From Neobacillus thermocopriae (GTDB taxonomy: Bacteria > Bacillota > Bacilli > Bacillales > Cytobacillaceae): a stretch of DNA of 64,000 nt. Each line of letters starts with the position of its first letter. Positions within the stretch are counted from its first letter, which is position 1. This document shows, in pieces, positions 34,653-42,915 of this stretch. A program made the translations under genes and the position numbers. A model generated the notes under the pieces. It was not told the origin of the DNA. It saw only the letters and a list, made by a program, of their open reading frames with translations, and did not search any database. Location: the NCBI RefSeq assembly GCF_010975035.1, contig NZ_JAAIUV010000015.1:1-64000 (forward strand). Direction: 5' to 3'.

Positions 34653-35912
34653 TTAGAATAAGGCTTTAATTCCTACTAAGACAAGTCCAATGATAAACCC
34701 ACAAACAGCTCCATTGACTCGAATCCATTGCAAGTCTTTACCTACATTTATTTCAATCATGGTAATTAAGGTTTTCGTTTCTAATTTTTCCAGGTTTTCT
34801 TTGACTAGTTTGCCAATTTTTGAATGATTTTTATCAACAAAATCGGATATTTGTGACTTCATCCAAACTTCAAATTGCTCTATCTTTTCGGTATTCGTTT
34901 GAATTTCATTTAGTTGATCTTTTAATAAAGGAAGAAAATATTCATCATAGAATACAGGTTCCTCAACAAAAGCTATTGCCTTTTGCTTCAACAGGTCCAA
35001 AAACTCGATAATTTTTTCTTCTACTTTCCATTTTTCAAGTAACTGTGATTTCAATCGGTTCAGTTCTTCATAAATTTTTTCATCGGTTTTTAAACTTTGC
35101 AGTTTTTGATGAATATGTAGCATTAGTGTTTGTCTGTTTGGATTAGAGGGGTCGCGAAAACTATCGACACCTTTTAAAATGAGATTTTGAATAATATCTC
35201 CCAATTTTTCCTCGTTTACTAGGTTACTGAATGCATTTAAGGCAAACTGCATAAAACCATCTGCTTTTATATTTTCGATCATGTTGACAGCTATTTTCCC
35301 AAGTCTGTATTTTGTGTCTTCTTTTCTTGCCCAGTCATCAATTTCTTTAAGGATAAAATCTAATGTTTTCTCATCATATTTTCTTAAGCTAATTTGGTCG
35401 ATCAGTATTGGAATAAAGTGCTTCATGTCAATTGAGTTAATTTGTGATTTTAACTCTTTAGCAATAATTGGTGCAAGTTTTTTAGTATCAACTTCATTAA
35501 TTGCATGTTTCGCAAGTCCGATAATTGTTCTTTTTACTGATTCTGTATGAATTTGTTTTTCAACTACATCAAATAGTTTCTCAGTAAATTGAAAAGAGTT
35601 AATTTTTTCATGGATACTTTTTTTAGTTAACCAGTCATTTTCTAACATGGAGATAATTTTGGCAACAATTTTACTGCGATTCTTTGGCAGTAAAGCTGTA
35701 TGTGGGATAGGGAGTCCCAGCGGATGCCGGAATAAGGCTGTAACGGCAAACCAGTCTGCAAGACCACCAACTAGTCCAGCTTCAAACCCACCTTGAAGAA
35801 TTATTTTCCAAATTGATGAGGGCATTGGTATGGTGGCAAGGAAACCGACTGTCATCACAAGAAGTGAAAAGGTTGCCAAATACTTAGTGTTTTTTTTCTC
35901 TTTCAACATCAT
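34653..35912 (-). CDS. DUF445 (YjiN-like) membrane-anchored protein
   Basis: 419-aa protein of the COG2733/DUF445 family. An N-terminal hydrophobic helix (residues 13-35) and the conserved GGLADWFAVTALFRHPLGLPIPHTALLP block (about 49-76) are followed by a long, Lys/Glu-rich helical, coiled-coil-like region (about 90-380) and a C-terminal hydrophobic hairpin. Function unknown. It is not the UPF0754 type represented by B. subtilis YheB. Monocistronic. Confidence 0.85.
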   Translation of the reverse strand: MMLKEKKNTKYLATFSLLVMTVGFLATIPMPSSIWKIILQGGFEAGLVGGLADWFAVTALFRHPLGLPIPHTALLPKNRSKIVAKIISMLENDWLTKKSIHEKINSFQFTEKLFDVVEKQIHTESVKRTIIGLAKHAINEVDTKKLAPIIAKELKSQINSIDMKHFIPILIDQISLRKYDEKTLDFILKEIDDWARKEDTKYRLGKIAVNMIENIKADGFMQFALNAFSNLVNEEKLGDIIQNLILKGVDSFRDPSNPNRQTLMLHIHQKLQSLKTDEKIYEELNRLKSQLLEKWKVEEKIIEFLDLLKQKAIAFVEEPVFYDEYFLPLLKDQLNEIQTNTEKIEQFEVWMKSQISDFVDKNHSKIGKLVKENLEKLETKTLITMIEINVGKDLQWIRVNGAVCGFIIGLVLVGIKALF

Positions 35913-35998
35913 TGTACCCCTTATCTTTTATTAATGACATATAGGTTATTATCTCAATTTTTATTTAAAAAGCAAAAAATATCTCATTAAAAGCAAAT

Positions 35999-36040
35999 AA
36001 AAAGAACTTTCTCTTCATATGATTCGAGAAAGTTCTTTTT
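35999..36040. terminator. Long perfect terminator stem
   Basis: AAAAAGAACTTTCTC / GAGAAAGTTCTTTTT, 15 bp perfect, 12-base loop. It sits just beyond the HesB-like gene on the minus strand. Confidence 0.88.
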
Positions 36041-36073
36041 ATAAAATGGGGGAGGGGAGATGTCATAAGGTCA

Positions 36074-36376
36074 TTATGAATTTGCAGTTTCGTTATATGT
36101 TACCTGTAATTCATTTTGTAATGGATTAAATGATAAATGAGTTTCGGTGTCTTCAAAAAACCATAGATCATTTTCTTCAAAATAAAATATGATACCATTC
36201 ACTTCTTTTGTGAAGGCCGGATTTGTAGGTGATTCGGTGGAAAACGCGAGACTATAGCCTTTGTGTTTCTCGCCAAAACCAGCATATTGAGGGTATAAGC
36301 GAATGTGAAATGGTTTAGTATAATCAAATTCCATGGTAAACCAAGAAACAGCTTTTTCATCAATGGTAATGAACAT
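36074..36376 (-). CDS. HesB/YneR-like small protein
   Basis: 100-aa member of the HesB-like domain group represented by B. subtilis YneR. It begins MFITIDEKAVSWFTMEFD and carries GYSLAFSTESPTNP and DLWFFEDTETHLSF blocks but lacks the three conserved cysteines of A-type Fe-S carriers, so an iron-sulphur role is not supported. ATG 36376 aligns with the family start; an upstream TTG/GTG cluster lies nearer the AAAAAGG site. Confidence 0.7.
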   Translation of the reverse strand: MFITIDEKAVSWFTMEFDYTKPFHIRLYPQYAGFGEKHKGYSLAFSTESPTNPAFTKEVNGIIFYFEENDLWFFEDTETHLSFNPLQNELQVTYNETANS

Positions 36377-36634
36377 GCTCAGCACCAACCTTTTTAGAAT
36401 GATAGGGAATAGTTCTATAACTGAGGTTAATTGATTTGGAATGATTTGCCTGTGATTTTCTTCACTAAATTCTTATTTAAAGTAAAGATGTAAAAAATAA
36501 TTCATTTTTTTCTATTATTGAAATGATAGGCATATTTGCTTTTAGGTGAGAGGTAGGAATGTTACTGTTTTTGTAACAACTGCATATTAGAAACGGTGGT
36601 ATGATAATAGAAACAAAATGAAGGAGTATTGCCC

Positions 36635-36931
36635 ATGGAAAGTGAGTTTATAAAGTTAACAGAAAATGTTAATGAAATAAAGGGTTTGATTCGTACATTA
36701 AATGAAACTCTTGTGCAAATCGAAAAAAGGCTTTCTAGACTAGAAAAGGTGGACAGCATCGAACACCGGGTAGCTGTGAACCAAATTGACTTGTCCGATA
36801 TAAAAGAGGCCATAGAACGAATAGAAAATACTCATAATAACCAAATCCAGCATATTAATCGAAGATTAGACTCCCATCTTGTGAAAATTGCTAGAACAGA
36901 AGAGGAACTATTCATGTTAAAGTCTAAATAA
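36635..36931 (+). CDS. 98-aa coiled-coil protein
   Basis: Almost entirely helical, with heptad-like hydrophobics throughout (NVNEIKGLIRTLNETLVQIEK, RLSRLEKVDSIEHRV, IKEAIERIENTHNNQI). No signal peptide or membrane helix. AAGGAG is 8 bases before ATG 36635. No family recognised. It precedes repeat copy 4. Confidence 0.7.
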   Translation: MESEFIKLTENVNEIKGLIRTLNETLVQIEKRLSRLEKVDSIEHRVAVNQIDLSDIKEAIERIENTHNNQIQHINRRLDSHLVKIARTEEELFMLKSK

Positions 36932-36992
36932 TGGGGATAAAAGAAAACGACCTTTTTCATAGTTTCAAGTATCTAATCGATTTCGAGAATGT

Positions 36993-37187
36993 TCTAGCAT
37001 AAACATTATAGCGTCAAGTTGTCAACGTATCTTGATCACTCAACATTGATACGCTACGCATGTTTCCTATACCTCAGTTGGAGGCCACCATAAAAATGGC
37101 TACAGTGGTATAATCATCGCACGACCGAAATCGAAAGCTTTTGGGAAGAGGATATATGCCGTTGAACAGGCCACTTTCGCTTTTCTA
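36993..37187 (+). repeat. Dispersed palindromic repeat, copy 4 (long form)
   Basis: Carries TGTTTCCTATACCTCAGTTG, GGCCACCATAAAAATGGCTA, ATCATCGCACGACCGAAATC and TTTTGGGAAGAGGATATATG, CCGTTGAACAGGCCACTTTC, in register with copies 3 and 5. The left quarter is diverged, so the left boundary is approximate. Confidence 0.65.
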
Positions 37188-37195
37188 TATAATAA

Positions 37196-37225
37196 AAAGA
37201 CCAGGTTTGTTTCCTGGTCTTTTAT
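37196..37225. terminator. Bidirectional terminator
   Basis: AAAGACCAGG / CCTGGTCTTT stem with A-run and T-run on either side, between copy 4 and the small membrane gene on the minus strand. Confidence 0.8.
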
Positions 37226-37245
37226 GATTGATTGGAAGTAGAAAT

Positions 37246-37428
37246 CTATTCTTTGCCGAATAAAGCTTTGACACCGTGATAAAGAAGCGCGAAAGAAAAA
37301 ATAATAATGGCAATTGATCCTATTGTTTGGAGAATTGGTGTTAAACTATCTAAAAATGAGACAACTTCTACTCTTAATAAAGCAAATCCTGCTAGAACGG
37401 CTAAAAATAGTGTTAGTAAATAATTCAT
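37246..37428 (-). CDS. 60-aa membrane protein with two helices
   Basis: Two hydrophobic segments (residues 2-18 and 32-52) with a charged turn 'RVEVVSFLDSL'; ends HGVKALFGKE. AAAAGGAGGG precedes the ATG. No family recognised; monocistronic with its own terminator. A topology with both ends inside is likely from the charge pattern. Confidence 0.7.
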   Translation of the reverse strand: MNYLLTLFLAVLAGFALLRVEVVSFLDSLTPILQTIGSIAIIIFSFALLYHGVKALFGKE

Positions 37429-37507
37429 TATTGATCCCTCCTTTTAATGACAGAGTATGCGAAGGAGGAATGTCTTGCATGGGCATTTATCTCAATTCCT
37501 ATGCATA

Positions 37508-37541
37508 AAAAAACAAACCAAAATAATTGGTTTGTTTTTTA
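37508..37541 (-). terminator. Terminator of mpfA
   Basis: AAACAAACCAA / TTGGTTTGTTTTTT stem at the 3' end of the gene on the minus strand. Confidence 0.8.
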
Positions 37542-38891
37542 GTAAAGGACCTCTGATTCGGGTAATGCGATCTGTTTGAGATCTGTTTCTTCATCATTTG
37601 CTATTTTTGTTACTTCAATATATTTAATATGGTGTTCTTCCATTTCCAGAATCTTAAAGGAAAAAGCGTCATGGACGATTTTGTCTCCTTCTTTTGCTTC
37701 ATAGTTTTCAGTTAGAATCCAGCCGCCAATCGTGTCAACATCTTCGTCATCAATATTGATTCCCAAAAGGTCATTCACTTCGCTTACTAACACTTTCGAA
37801 TCAATAATATAATGATTTTCTTTGATTTTGCGAATCTCTGGAATTTCATCCATATCAAATTCGTCACGAATATCTCCAACAATCTCTTCAAGAATATCCT
37901 CAACGGTAACGATCCCTGATGTACCGCCATATTCATCCATTAATACTGCCATATGCATACGGTCCTTTTGCATTTTCACAAGTAAATCATGGATTGGTAT
38001 CGTTTCAATTACTCGAATAATCGGACGGATATACTTTTCCATCGTTTGAAGAGAAGGTTGTTCAATACCAATAAAATCTGTCATAACCTCTTTTGCGTTT
38101 ACAAGACCAATAATATGGTCCTTATCACCATCAATAATTGGATATCTTGTAAACTTTTCTGTTTTTATTACATTTAAAAATGTCTCTAAAGTGTCATCTT
38201 TAGACAAGGAGACAATTTCAGTTCTCGGAACCATAATTTCTTTAGCAATTCGATTATCAAAATCAAAAATTTTATTTACATACTTAAACTCAGACTGGTT
38301 AATTTCACCACTTTTATAGCTTTCTGAAAGGATAATTCGAAGCTCTTCCTCTGAATGGGCAAGTTCGTTTTCTGAAACTGGTTTTAGACCAAAAATCCTT
38401 GAAACAAGACGTGCCGATCCATTCAGTAGCTTAATAAAAGGATACATCACCTTATAAAAATAAATGAGCGGACGTGACAGGGTCAGTGTAATCCATTCTG
38501 CCTTATGAATTGCCAATGTTTTAGGGGCAAGCTCTCCTACTACTACATGAAGGAATGTAATAGAAGCAAAGGCGATAGATACAGATAATAATTTTGTTGC
38601 GCTGTCTGGAATATGCATGGCAACAAAAACAGGACCAAGCAAGTGCTCAATGGTTGATTCACCAATCCAACCTAAACCTAAAGCGGTGATCGTAATACCC
38701 AGTTGACAGGCAGAAAGATATTCATCCAGGTTGGAGATTACTTTCTTCGCTGATACAGCCTTCGAATTACCTTCTTCTATTAACTGATCAATTTTTGAAC
38801 TTCTAATTTTTACAATAGCAAACTCTGAAGCTACAAAAAAAGCAGTTAAAGCAATTAAAATGGCTATCAAAACCAAGTTAAATATGTCCAA
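37539..38891 (-). CDS. mpfA: CNNM/CBS/CorC-type magnesium exporter (MpfA/YhdP-like)
   Basis: 450-aa HlyC/CorC-family membrane protein. DUF21 (CNNM) membrane region at residues 1-190 (ALTAFFVASEFAIVKIRSSK, YLSACQLGITITALGLGWIGE), two CBS domains at about 215-335 (VPRTEIVSLSKDDTLE, LMDEYGGTSGIVTVEDILEEIVGDI) and a C-terminal CorC domain. B. subtilis YhdP (MpfA) is a magnesium efflux protein with the same layout and chromosomal neighbourhood. The start is a TTG at 38891 preceded by AAGGG; a better AGGAGG at 38929-38934 has no start codon at the right distance. A long structured leader precedes it. Confidence 0.85.
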   Translation of the reverse strand: MDIFNLVLIAILIALTAFFVASEFAIVKIRSSKIDQLIEEGNSKAVSAKKVISNLDEYLSACQLGITITALGLGWIGESTIEHLLGPVFVAMHIPDSATKLLSVSIAFASITFLHVVVGELAPKTLAIHKAEWITLTLSRPLIYFYKVMYPFIKLLNGSARLVSRIFGLKPVSENELAHSEEELRIILSESYKSGEINQSEFKYVNKIFDFDNRIAKEIMVPRTEIVSLSKDDTLETFLNVIKTEKFTRYPIIDGDKDHIIGLVNAKEVMTDFIGIEQPSLQTMEKYIRPIIRVIETIPIHDLLVKMQKDRMHMAVLMDEYGGTSGIVTVEDILEEIVGDIRDEFDMDEIPEIRKIKENHYIIDSKVLVSEVNDLLGINIDDEDVDTIGGWILTENYEAKEGDKIVHDAFSFKILEMEEHHIKYIEVTKIANDEETDLKQIALPESEVLY

Positions 38892-39366
38892 ATAAGCCCT
38901 TAGCTCGTAATTAACGAGTAAGGTGTCACCTCCTAGTTTTATAACAAATGACTCTAACTAAATCCATTTGAATAATGCTGTTCTAAGCAGACTTAAATTA
39001 CTGTTCATTTACTTCTATTGCTTTTCATCCAATTGATTAAGAAACGGGATGAAATCACACAGATAGTGATGCTTCTAAAGAGCACGATTGTGATTATCAA
39101 CCTTTGACGTCTAGCCTCTTTATATCTAGTTTCTTTACATCACTTCTAAAGGCAAATGGAGTTTTTTCCGTTCTTTAATATTATATTGCCTCCAGTGACT
39201 TTTCCGTATAGATGCGGTAATTGGATTCGAGCGTTCTGTTTTTTATAAGTTAATATAATAGTTGTTTAGTAATCATTAGTCCGCTTCGAAACCATTGTAC
39301 GCTTAGCTATCTCTTCCATTCAATAGACAGCCCATTTTACCACCTCAACAAAATAAATTAACTATA
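38892..39366 (-). promoter_or_regulatory. Long structured leader of mpfA
   Basis: About 470 bases of transcribed, noncoding leader lie between a strong promoter and the mpfA TTG. Structures seen on the minus strand: a stem pairing TCACT..GGAGGCAA (39188-39200) with TTTGCCT..AGTGA (39139-39157); and just before the gene a palindrome GGTGACACC (38922-38930) followed by CTCGTAATTAACGAG-like stem (38904-38918). A 10-codon frame sits near its 5' end. It does not match the M-box magnesium riboswitch consensus as far as I can tell. Confidence 0.45.
39303..39335 (-). CDS. Possible 10-codon leader peptide
   Basis: ATG at 39335, 7 bases after GAGG, encodes MGCLLNGRDS and stops at 39303. It is the first translatable frame of the putative mpfA leader transcript. 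Confidence 0.3.
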   Translation of the reverse strand: MGCLLNGRDS

Positions 39367-39395
39367 ATTATAAAGAATCTTAACTGTACAGTCAA
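39367..39395 (-). promoter_or_regulatory. Strong sigma-A promoter upstream of mpfA
   Basis: TTGACT (39395-39390), 17-base spacer, TATAAT (39372-39367) on the minus strand. The expected start near 39360 gives a leader of about 470 bases. Confidence 0.65.
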
Positions 39396-39491
39396 ACGTT
39401 CTGGATATTTTAGGTAGTGTTATCTACATTTTATGGGAGAATATAGCTAATATGAATGAAGCATCTATATTAACGAAATTTAATAACAGAG

Positions 39492-40058
39492 TTACTGGTT
39501 ACGTTTTATTAATGGGCGATTATTCCACTCACGTGCAAGCATGCTGTATAGAAGGATGTCGTGATAATAACCATTCAGAAGTTCACCATCTCTAATAATT
39601 CCTTCTTTTTGAAAGCCTAATCTTTCGGGAATGGCTCTGCTTTTATGGTTATTGATCCCACAGCGAATTTCAATCCTGTTTAATCCTAGCTCGAAGAAAG
39701 CATAACTCAGCAGAGCTTGAACAGATCTTGTAATAATACCATGACCCTCTGCTTTTTTCGCAAGATAATATCCGATACTTGCCATTTTGTTATACCAGTC
39801 AATTTGATGGAGACCAATGGAACCGACAAGTTCTCCTCTAAAAAGAATTCCAAGATTGCAACCAGTGTTCTCAGAAAATTGCGTGAGCCAAACAGGTATA
39901 ATGGACATTAATTGATAGGGGGAAGTAATGCTGTCAACCCAAGGAAGCCATTGGCGTAAGTGCCCGCGATTTTTCTCAATTAGCTGATAAAGTTGTTCTG
40001 CATGCTGTATTTGAAACAGTTGAAGCTCAATTTCATGATCAACTTTTAATGTAAACAT
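39492..40058 (-). CDS. GNAT-family N-acetyltransferase (RimL/YdaF-like)
   Basis: 188-aa acetyltransferase of the RimJ/RimL type. Features: 'HLRQWLPWVDSI' near residues 32-43, 'GSIGLHQIDWYNKMASIGYYLAKKAEGHGIITRSVQALLSYAF' holding the acetyl-CoA loop near 85-125, and 'INNHKSRAIPERLGFQKEG' near 138-156. The usual loop Q/R-x-x-G-x-G is AEGHGI. Substrate (ribosomal protein N-terminus, amine or antibiotic) cannot be told. Confidence 0.85.
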   Translation of the reverse strand: MFTLKVDHEIELQLFQIQHAEQLYQLIEKNRGHLRQWLPWVDSITSPYQLMSIIPVWLTQFSENTGCNLGILFRGELVGSIGLHQIDWYNKMASIGYYLAKKAEGHGIITRSVQALLSYAFFELGLNRIEIRCGINNHKSRAIPERLGFQKEGIIRDGELLNGYYHDILLYSMLAREWNNRPLIKRNQ

Positions 40059-40136
40059 AAGGGCAAAACTCCCAATCTTTTTTACTACAGCATATGCAAT
40101 TATAAATGAGCGTGTAAGTATAACATTTAGATGAAA

Positions 40137-40164
40137 AAAGATCCCAATTTGAAAGAGGGATCAG
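40137..40164 (-). terminator. Terminator of the cytosolic kinase gene
   Basis: On the minus strand GATCCC-loop-GGGATC followed by TTTTTT, directly after the kinase stop. Confidence 0.75.
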
Positions 40165-40172
40165 ACTTGTTC

Positions 40173-41321
40173 CTATGTTCGCTGTTCTATTTCAGGCGAT
40201 GGAATATTAATCGGTAGTGTTATGGAAAATGTTGTCTTTTCAGGGGAAGAATCACAAGAAAGTGTCCCTTTATGTTTTTCAATAATTTCTTTACATACAA
40301 ACAATCCAAGGCCTGTTCCAAGTTTTTTTGTTGTAAAGAATGGTTCAAAAATCGATTCTCTTAATTCTTCGGGAATCATTGGCCCATTGTTTGAAACAGC
40401 AATCATTAGGTTTTGATTATGTATACTGCTAATGATTTCAATGGTTGGATTTGTGTTGTTATGATGATTTAATACATCAATTGCATTAAAAATAATATTA
40501 ATAATGACTTGGCGAATTTCATCGGCATAGCCATATAATGTAACATCGCCTAATAATGACTGCTTAATTTTCACTTTACTATCTAAAATGCTTGGATATA
40601 GGAAATTTAACACTTCATCTATTAGTTTATTAACTTTGAAAAATTCCTTCTCTTTTCCAATCAGTTCTTTTTTTGATAAAAGTAAGAACTGTGAAATTCG
40701 GAAGTTTAGCTGATCTAATTCACTTGAAATAATTTCTAAATATTTCATGTCTGGATAATCAGCTTTAAGCAATTGAATAAATCCTTGGATGGAGGTTAGA
40801 GGGTTACGAAATTCATGAATAAAGCTGGATGTCATTTGTCCTAGTAAAGTCAACCTATCCTGGTGTGTCGAATCAATAAACATATTCTTTTCTTCAATAA
40901 TTTTGTTTTTTGCTTCTGTATAATGCGAAACGGCATAGTATAAGAATTTATCAAAACAAAAGTTGATTTTATTCATTGTTTCCTGCAGCTCTGATAATGG
41001 AACATCTAGCTGACTGATACAACTATAGAGGACCGTTCTGCCAAGGCTGACATTATATACGAATTCGCCTATGTTAATGTCGGCTTTTACTCTTTCTTCT
41101 GAAATTTCATTAGCTAGTTTTTTCACGATTTTTAATATTTCGTCTTCTGAGCGTTGATAAATATTCAGAATAACATGAAATAGGGATTTAGCGTTCTTGG
41201 TTATTTTTGTTTTAAAAGGGTCATTTTCCGACACAATAATTTGCCTTTCCCATTCTTTCAGTAGCTTTTCCTCATTTTTTTCAAAATAAGTCATTAATTC
41301 TGTTTTTTCACCCGTAAACAT
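40173..41321 (-). CDS. Cytosolic sporulation-type histidine kinase
   Basis: 382-aa kinase without membrane helices. The N-terminal 150 residues form a helical sensor region (probably the HisK_N type seen in Bacillus), followed by HisKA with HEFRNPLTSIQGFIQLLKAD (phosphorylated His near 170) and HATPase_c with NIIFNAIDVLNHH, a degenerate N-box region SNNGPMIP, and GTGLGLFVCKEI. The HxxRNPLTxxxGFxQLL motif is shared with KinA-E and the KinB-like protein at 17686. No response regulator is adjacent, so input to the Spo0 phosphorelay is the natural guess. Confidence 0.82.
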   Translation of the reverse strand: MFTGEKTELMTYFEKNEEKLLKEWERQIIVSENDPFKTKITKNAKSLFHVILNIYQRSEDEILKIVKKLANEISEERVKADINIGEFVYNVSLGRTVLYSCISQLDVPLSELQETMNKINFCFDKFLYYAVSHYTEAKNKIIEEKNMFIDSTHQDRLTLLGQMTSSFIHEFRNPLTSIQGFIQLLKADYPDMKYLEIISSELDQLNFRISQFLLLSKKELIGKEKEFFKVNKLIDEVLNFLYPSILDSKVKIKQSLLGDVTLYGYADEIRQVIINIIFNAIDVLNHHNNTNPTIEIISSIHNQNLMIAVSNNGPMIPEELRESIFEPFFTTKKLGTGLGLFVCKEIIEKHKGTLSCDSSPEKTTFSITLPINIPSPEIEQRT

Positions 41322-41464
41322 GTTGTATCCCCCTATGGAAATAACTAATTACTTACATAATTCGCTGAAGGAAAGAAAAAATCCTTTTTTTTTATTAAAA
41401 TCCATAAGGATTCTTGTCAAGAGATGAAAAGAATAGTATATTCGTTATGGTAATAATTGAATAG

Positions 41465-41557
41465 TTCCACAAGGGGGGCTGCGACATGCGGCTGAGAGTG
41501 AATGTTCGAGTTCTGACCCTTTGAACCTGTTAGTTAGCACTAGCGTAGGGATGTGGA
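41465..41557 (+). promoter_or_regulatory. TPP riboswitch
   Basis: THI-box with the hallmark GGGGGGC ... GGCTGAGAGT (near 41490) and ACCCTTTGAACCTG ... GCGTAGGGATGTGG (41516-41556). Outer stem CCAC / GTGG closes it. A terminator follows at 41576, then thiT, so it acts by transcription termination when thiamine pyrophosphate binds. Confidence 0.95.
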
Positions 41558-41575
41558 TTTGCCGATTAAAATTTA

Positions 41576-41616
41576 GCAATGCAGACAAATCCTTTCGTCT
41601 TGCATTGCTTTTTTTA
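41576..41616 (+). terminator. Riboswitch-controlled terminator before thiT
   Basis: GCAATGCA-GAC / GTC-TTGCATTGC stem with T7, 18 bases downstream of the aptamer. Confidence 0.85.
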
Positions 41617-41679
41617 TTAAAAAATGCAAAAACATGTGATCTAAAATCAAGATTGATACATTTATGAGGAGGACTAATT

Positions 41680-42267
41680 ATGGTCAAAAAAAGGAGTAAT
41701 ACTCGATTTATGGCTGAAGTGGCCGTATTTTCTGCATTAGCCTATTTATTGGATTTAGCAGCCAATATTCTTTCATTAAAGATTTGGCCTCAAGGTGGTT
41801 CCATTTCTATCGCTATGGTTCCTGTATTCTTGATCGCGTACCGCTGGGGAATAAAAGGTGGTTTATTAACTGGATTTTTACTGGGACTTCTACAATTCAT
41901 AATTGGTTTTGCACAAATCTACACGATTCTCCAAGCAATCATAGATTATTTTATTGCCTTTACTGTAGTGGGCTTTGCTGGTGTTTTTGCCGGATCCGTT
42001 AGAAAAGCAATAGAATCAGGGGATAAATCGAAATGGATGGTTTATGTTGTAGTAGGAATATTTGTAGGAAGCTTACTTCGCTATTTTTGTCATGTCATAT
42101 CTGGAATTGTCTTTTTTGGTGAATATGCCCCTGAAGGCCAGCCGGTTGCCGTTTACTCATTGTTATATAATGGAACATACATGCTTCCAAGCTTCATAAT
42201 CAGTGCAATAATCGTTGTTTTGGTTATTGCAGCTATGCCTAAGCGAATGGTTGTCCAAGAACATTAA
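41680..42267 (+). CDS. thiT: ECF thiamine transporter substrate subunit ThiT
   Basis: 195-aa six-helix S-component (YuaJ/ThiT) that binds thiamine and works with the general EcfAA'T module. Recognised by the N-terminal MAEVAVFSALAYLLDLA helix, GGSISIAMVPVFLIAYRWG (Trp-rich thiamine pocket, about 37-55) and YNGTYMLPSFIISAI near the end. AGGAGG precedes the ATG. Expression is under the upstream TPP riboswitch. Confidence 0.95.
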   Translation: MVKKRSNTRFMAEVAVFSALAYLLDLAANILSLKIWPQGGSISIAMVPVFLIAYRWGIKGGLLTGFLLGLLQFIIGFAQIYTILQAIIDYFIAFTVVGFAGVFAGSVRKAIESGDKSKWMVYVVVGIFVGSLLRYFCHVISGIVFFGEYAPEGQPVAVYSLLYNGTYMLPSFIISAIIVVLVIAAMPKRMVVQEH

Positions 42268-42272
42268 TAGGG

Positions 42273-42320
42273 AAAAGAGGGTGTCTCAAAGGTATTACCT
42301 TTAATGGGCATCCTCTTTTT
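42273..42320 (+). terminator. Terminator after thiT
   Basis: AAAAGAGGGTG pairs with CATCCTCTTTTT around an inner stem AAAGGT-ATT-ACCTTT; a branched or bulged terminator. Confidence 0.72.
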
Positions 42321-42565
42321 ATATTACTCGGAATCTTATCTGAATATTAGGGAGCCAAATGATAATAATGTGTAAAATTATATAGCTGGGCTAAAAACGT
42401 TTTTTAGATCCTTATAGGGAAATGTCTTTTTTAAGAATTTTTGACTGTCTAGATATGTTTATCGAAAGGACAGGTCTATTATTCCCTAGAAATAATTAAA
42501 GATTTAACCTATATATAATCTTAATCCCAATGTTCACAAAATGTTCATGTTACTTTGTCTATGGC

Positions 42566-42579
42566 GTGATTTTTATCAC
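42566..42579. promoter_or_regulatory. Fnr/Crp-type palindrome
   Basis: GTGATTTTTATCAC, a GTGA-N6-TCAC palindrome, within one base per half of the Bacillus Fnr consensus TGTGA-N6-TCACA. Centred about 40-45 bases upstream of a plausible start for the 27-codon gene (TTTATA -10 near 42605). Confidence 0.45.
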
Positions 42580-42642
42580 TGGAATAAACCAAGTGTTATG
42601 GTAGTTTATAGATATTTATTAAGGAAGATGGGGTGGGTATTG

Positions 42643-42726
42643 ATGTCAGATTACTCTGTTGTACTTGCAATCGGTAGTATTTTAATACTTACTTATTATA
42701 TTAGTTATACCATTTTAAAAGCATAG
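42643..42726 (+). CDS. 27-aa single-span membrane protein
   Basis: Starts MSDYSVVLAIGSILILTYYI and ends ILKA: a single transmembrane helix with short polar ends. GGGGTGGG about 5-10 bases upstream is the ribosome site; the ATG at 42643 is preferred over an upstream in-frame ATG at 42541 lacking a site. Small one-helix proteins of this size often attach to respiratory or transport complexes. A terminator follows at once and an Fnr-like site lies upstream. Confidence 0.6.
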   Translation: MSDYSVVLAIGSILILTYYISYTILKA

Positions 42727-42757
42727 GCTGCGGGCATTATATCCGCAGCTTTTTTAT
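42726..42757 (+). terminator. Terminator after the 27-codon gene
   Basis: GCTGCGG / CCGCAGC stem with T6, overlapping the stop codon. Confidence 0.85.
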
Positions 42758-42847
42758 TTTTAATTTCTAGTGATAATTTGTGTTGTATTAAAAAATTGAT
42801 AAAGTTAGCCGAAATGAGGAAGGGGATAGTAAAAAAATAAGGAACAA

Positions 42848-42877
42848 TGAAAGCCCCCTCAAAATGGAGGGGGCTAA
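42848..42877 (-). terminator. Terminator of the SASP gene
   Basis: AGCCCCCTC / GAGGGGGCT 9-bp stem; the T-tail on the minus strand is only three bases, but stem stability is high. Confidence 0.7.
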
Positions 42878-42915
42878 GCCATATTATTAATTTGTATAAT
42901 GTGTTTTACTTTTTC

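Noticed and set aside
41445-41687. An 80-codon minus-strand frame across the thiT leader
   Set aside because: The same bases form a textbook TPP aptamer and terminator on the plus strand.
42541-42642. N-terminal extension of the 27-aa membrane protein from an upstream ATG
   Set aside because: It has no ribosome site and would run through the Fnr-like palindrome and the likely promoter.
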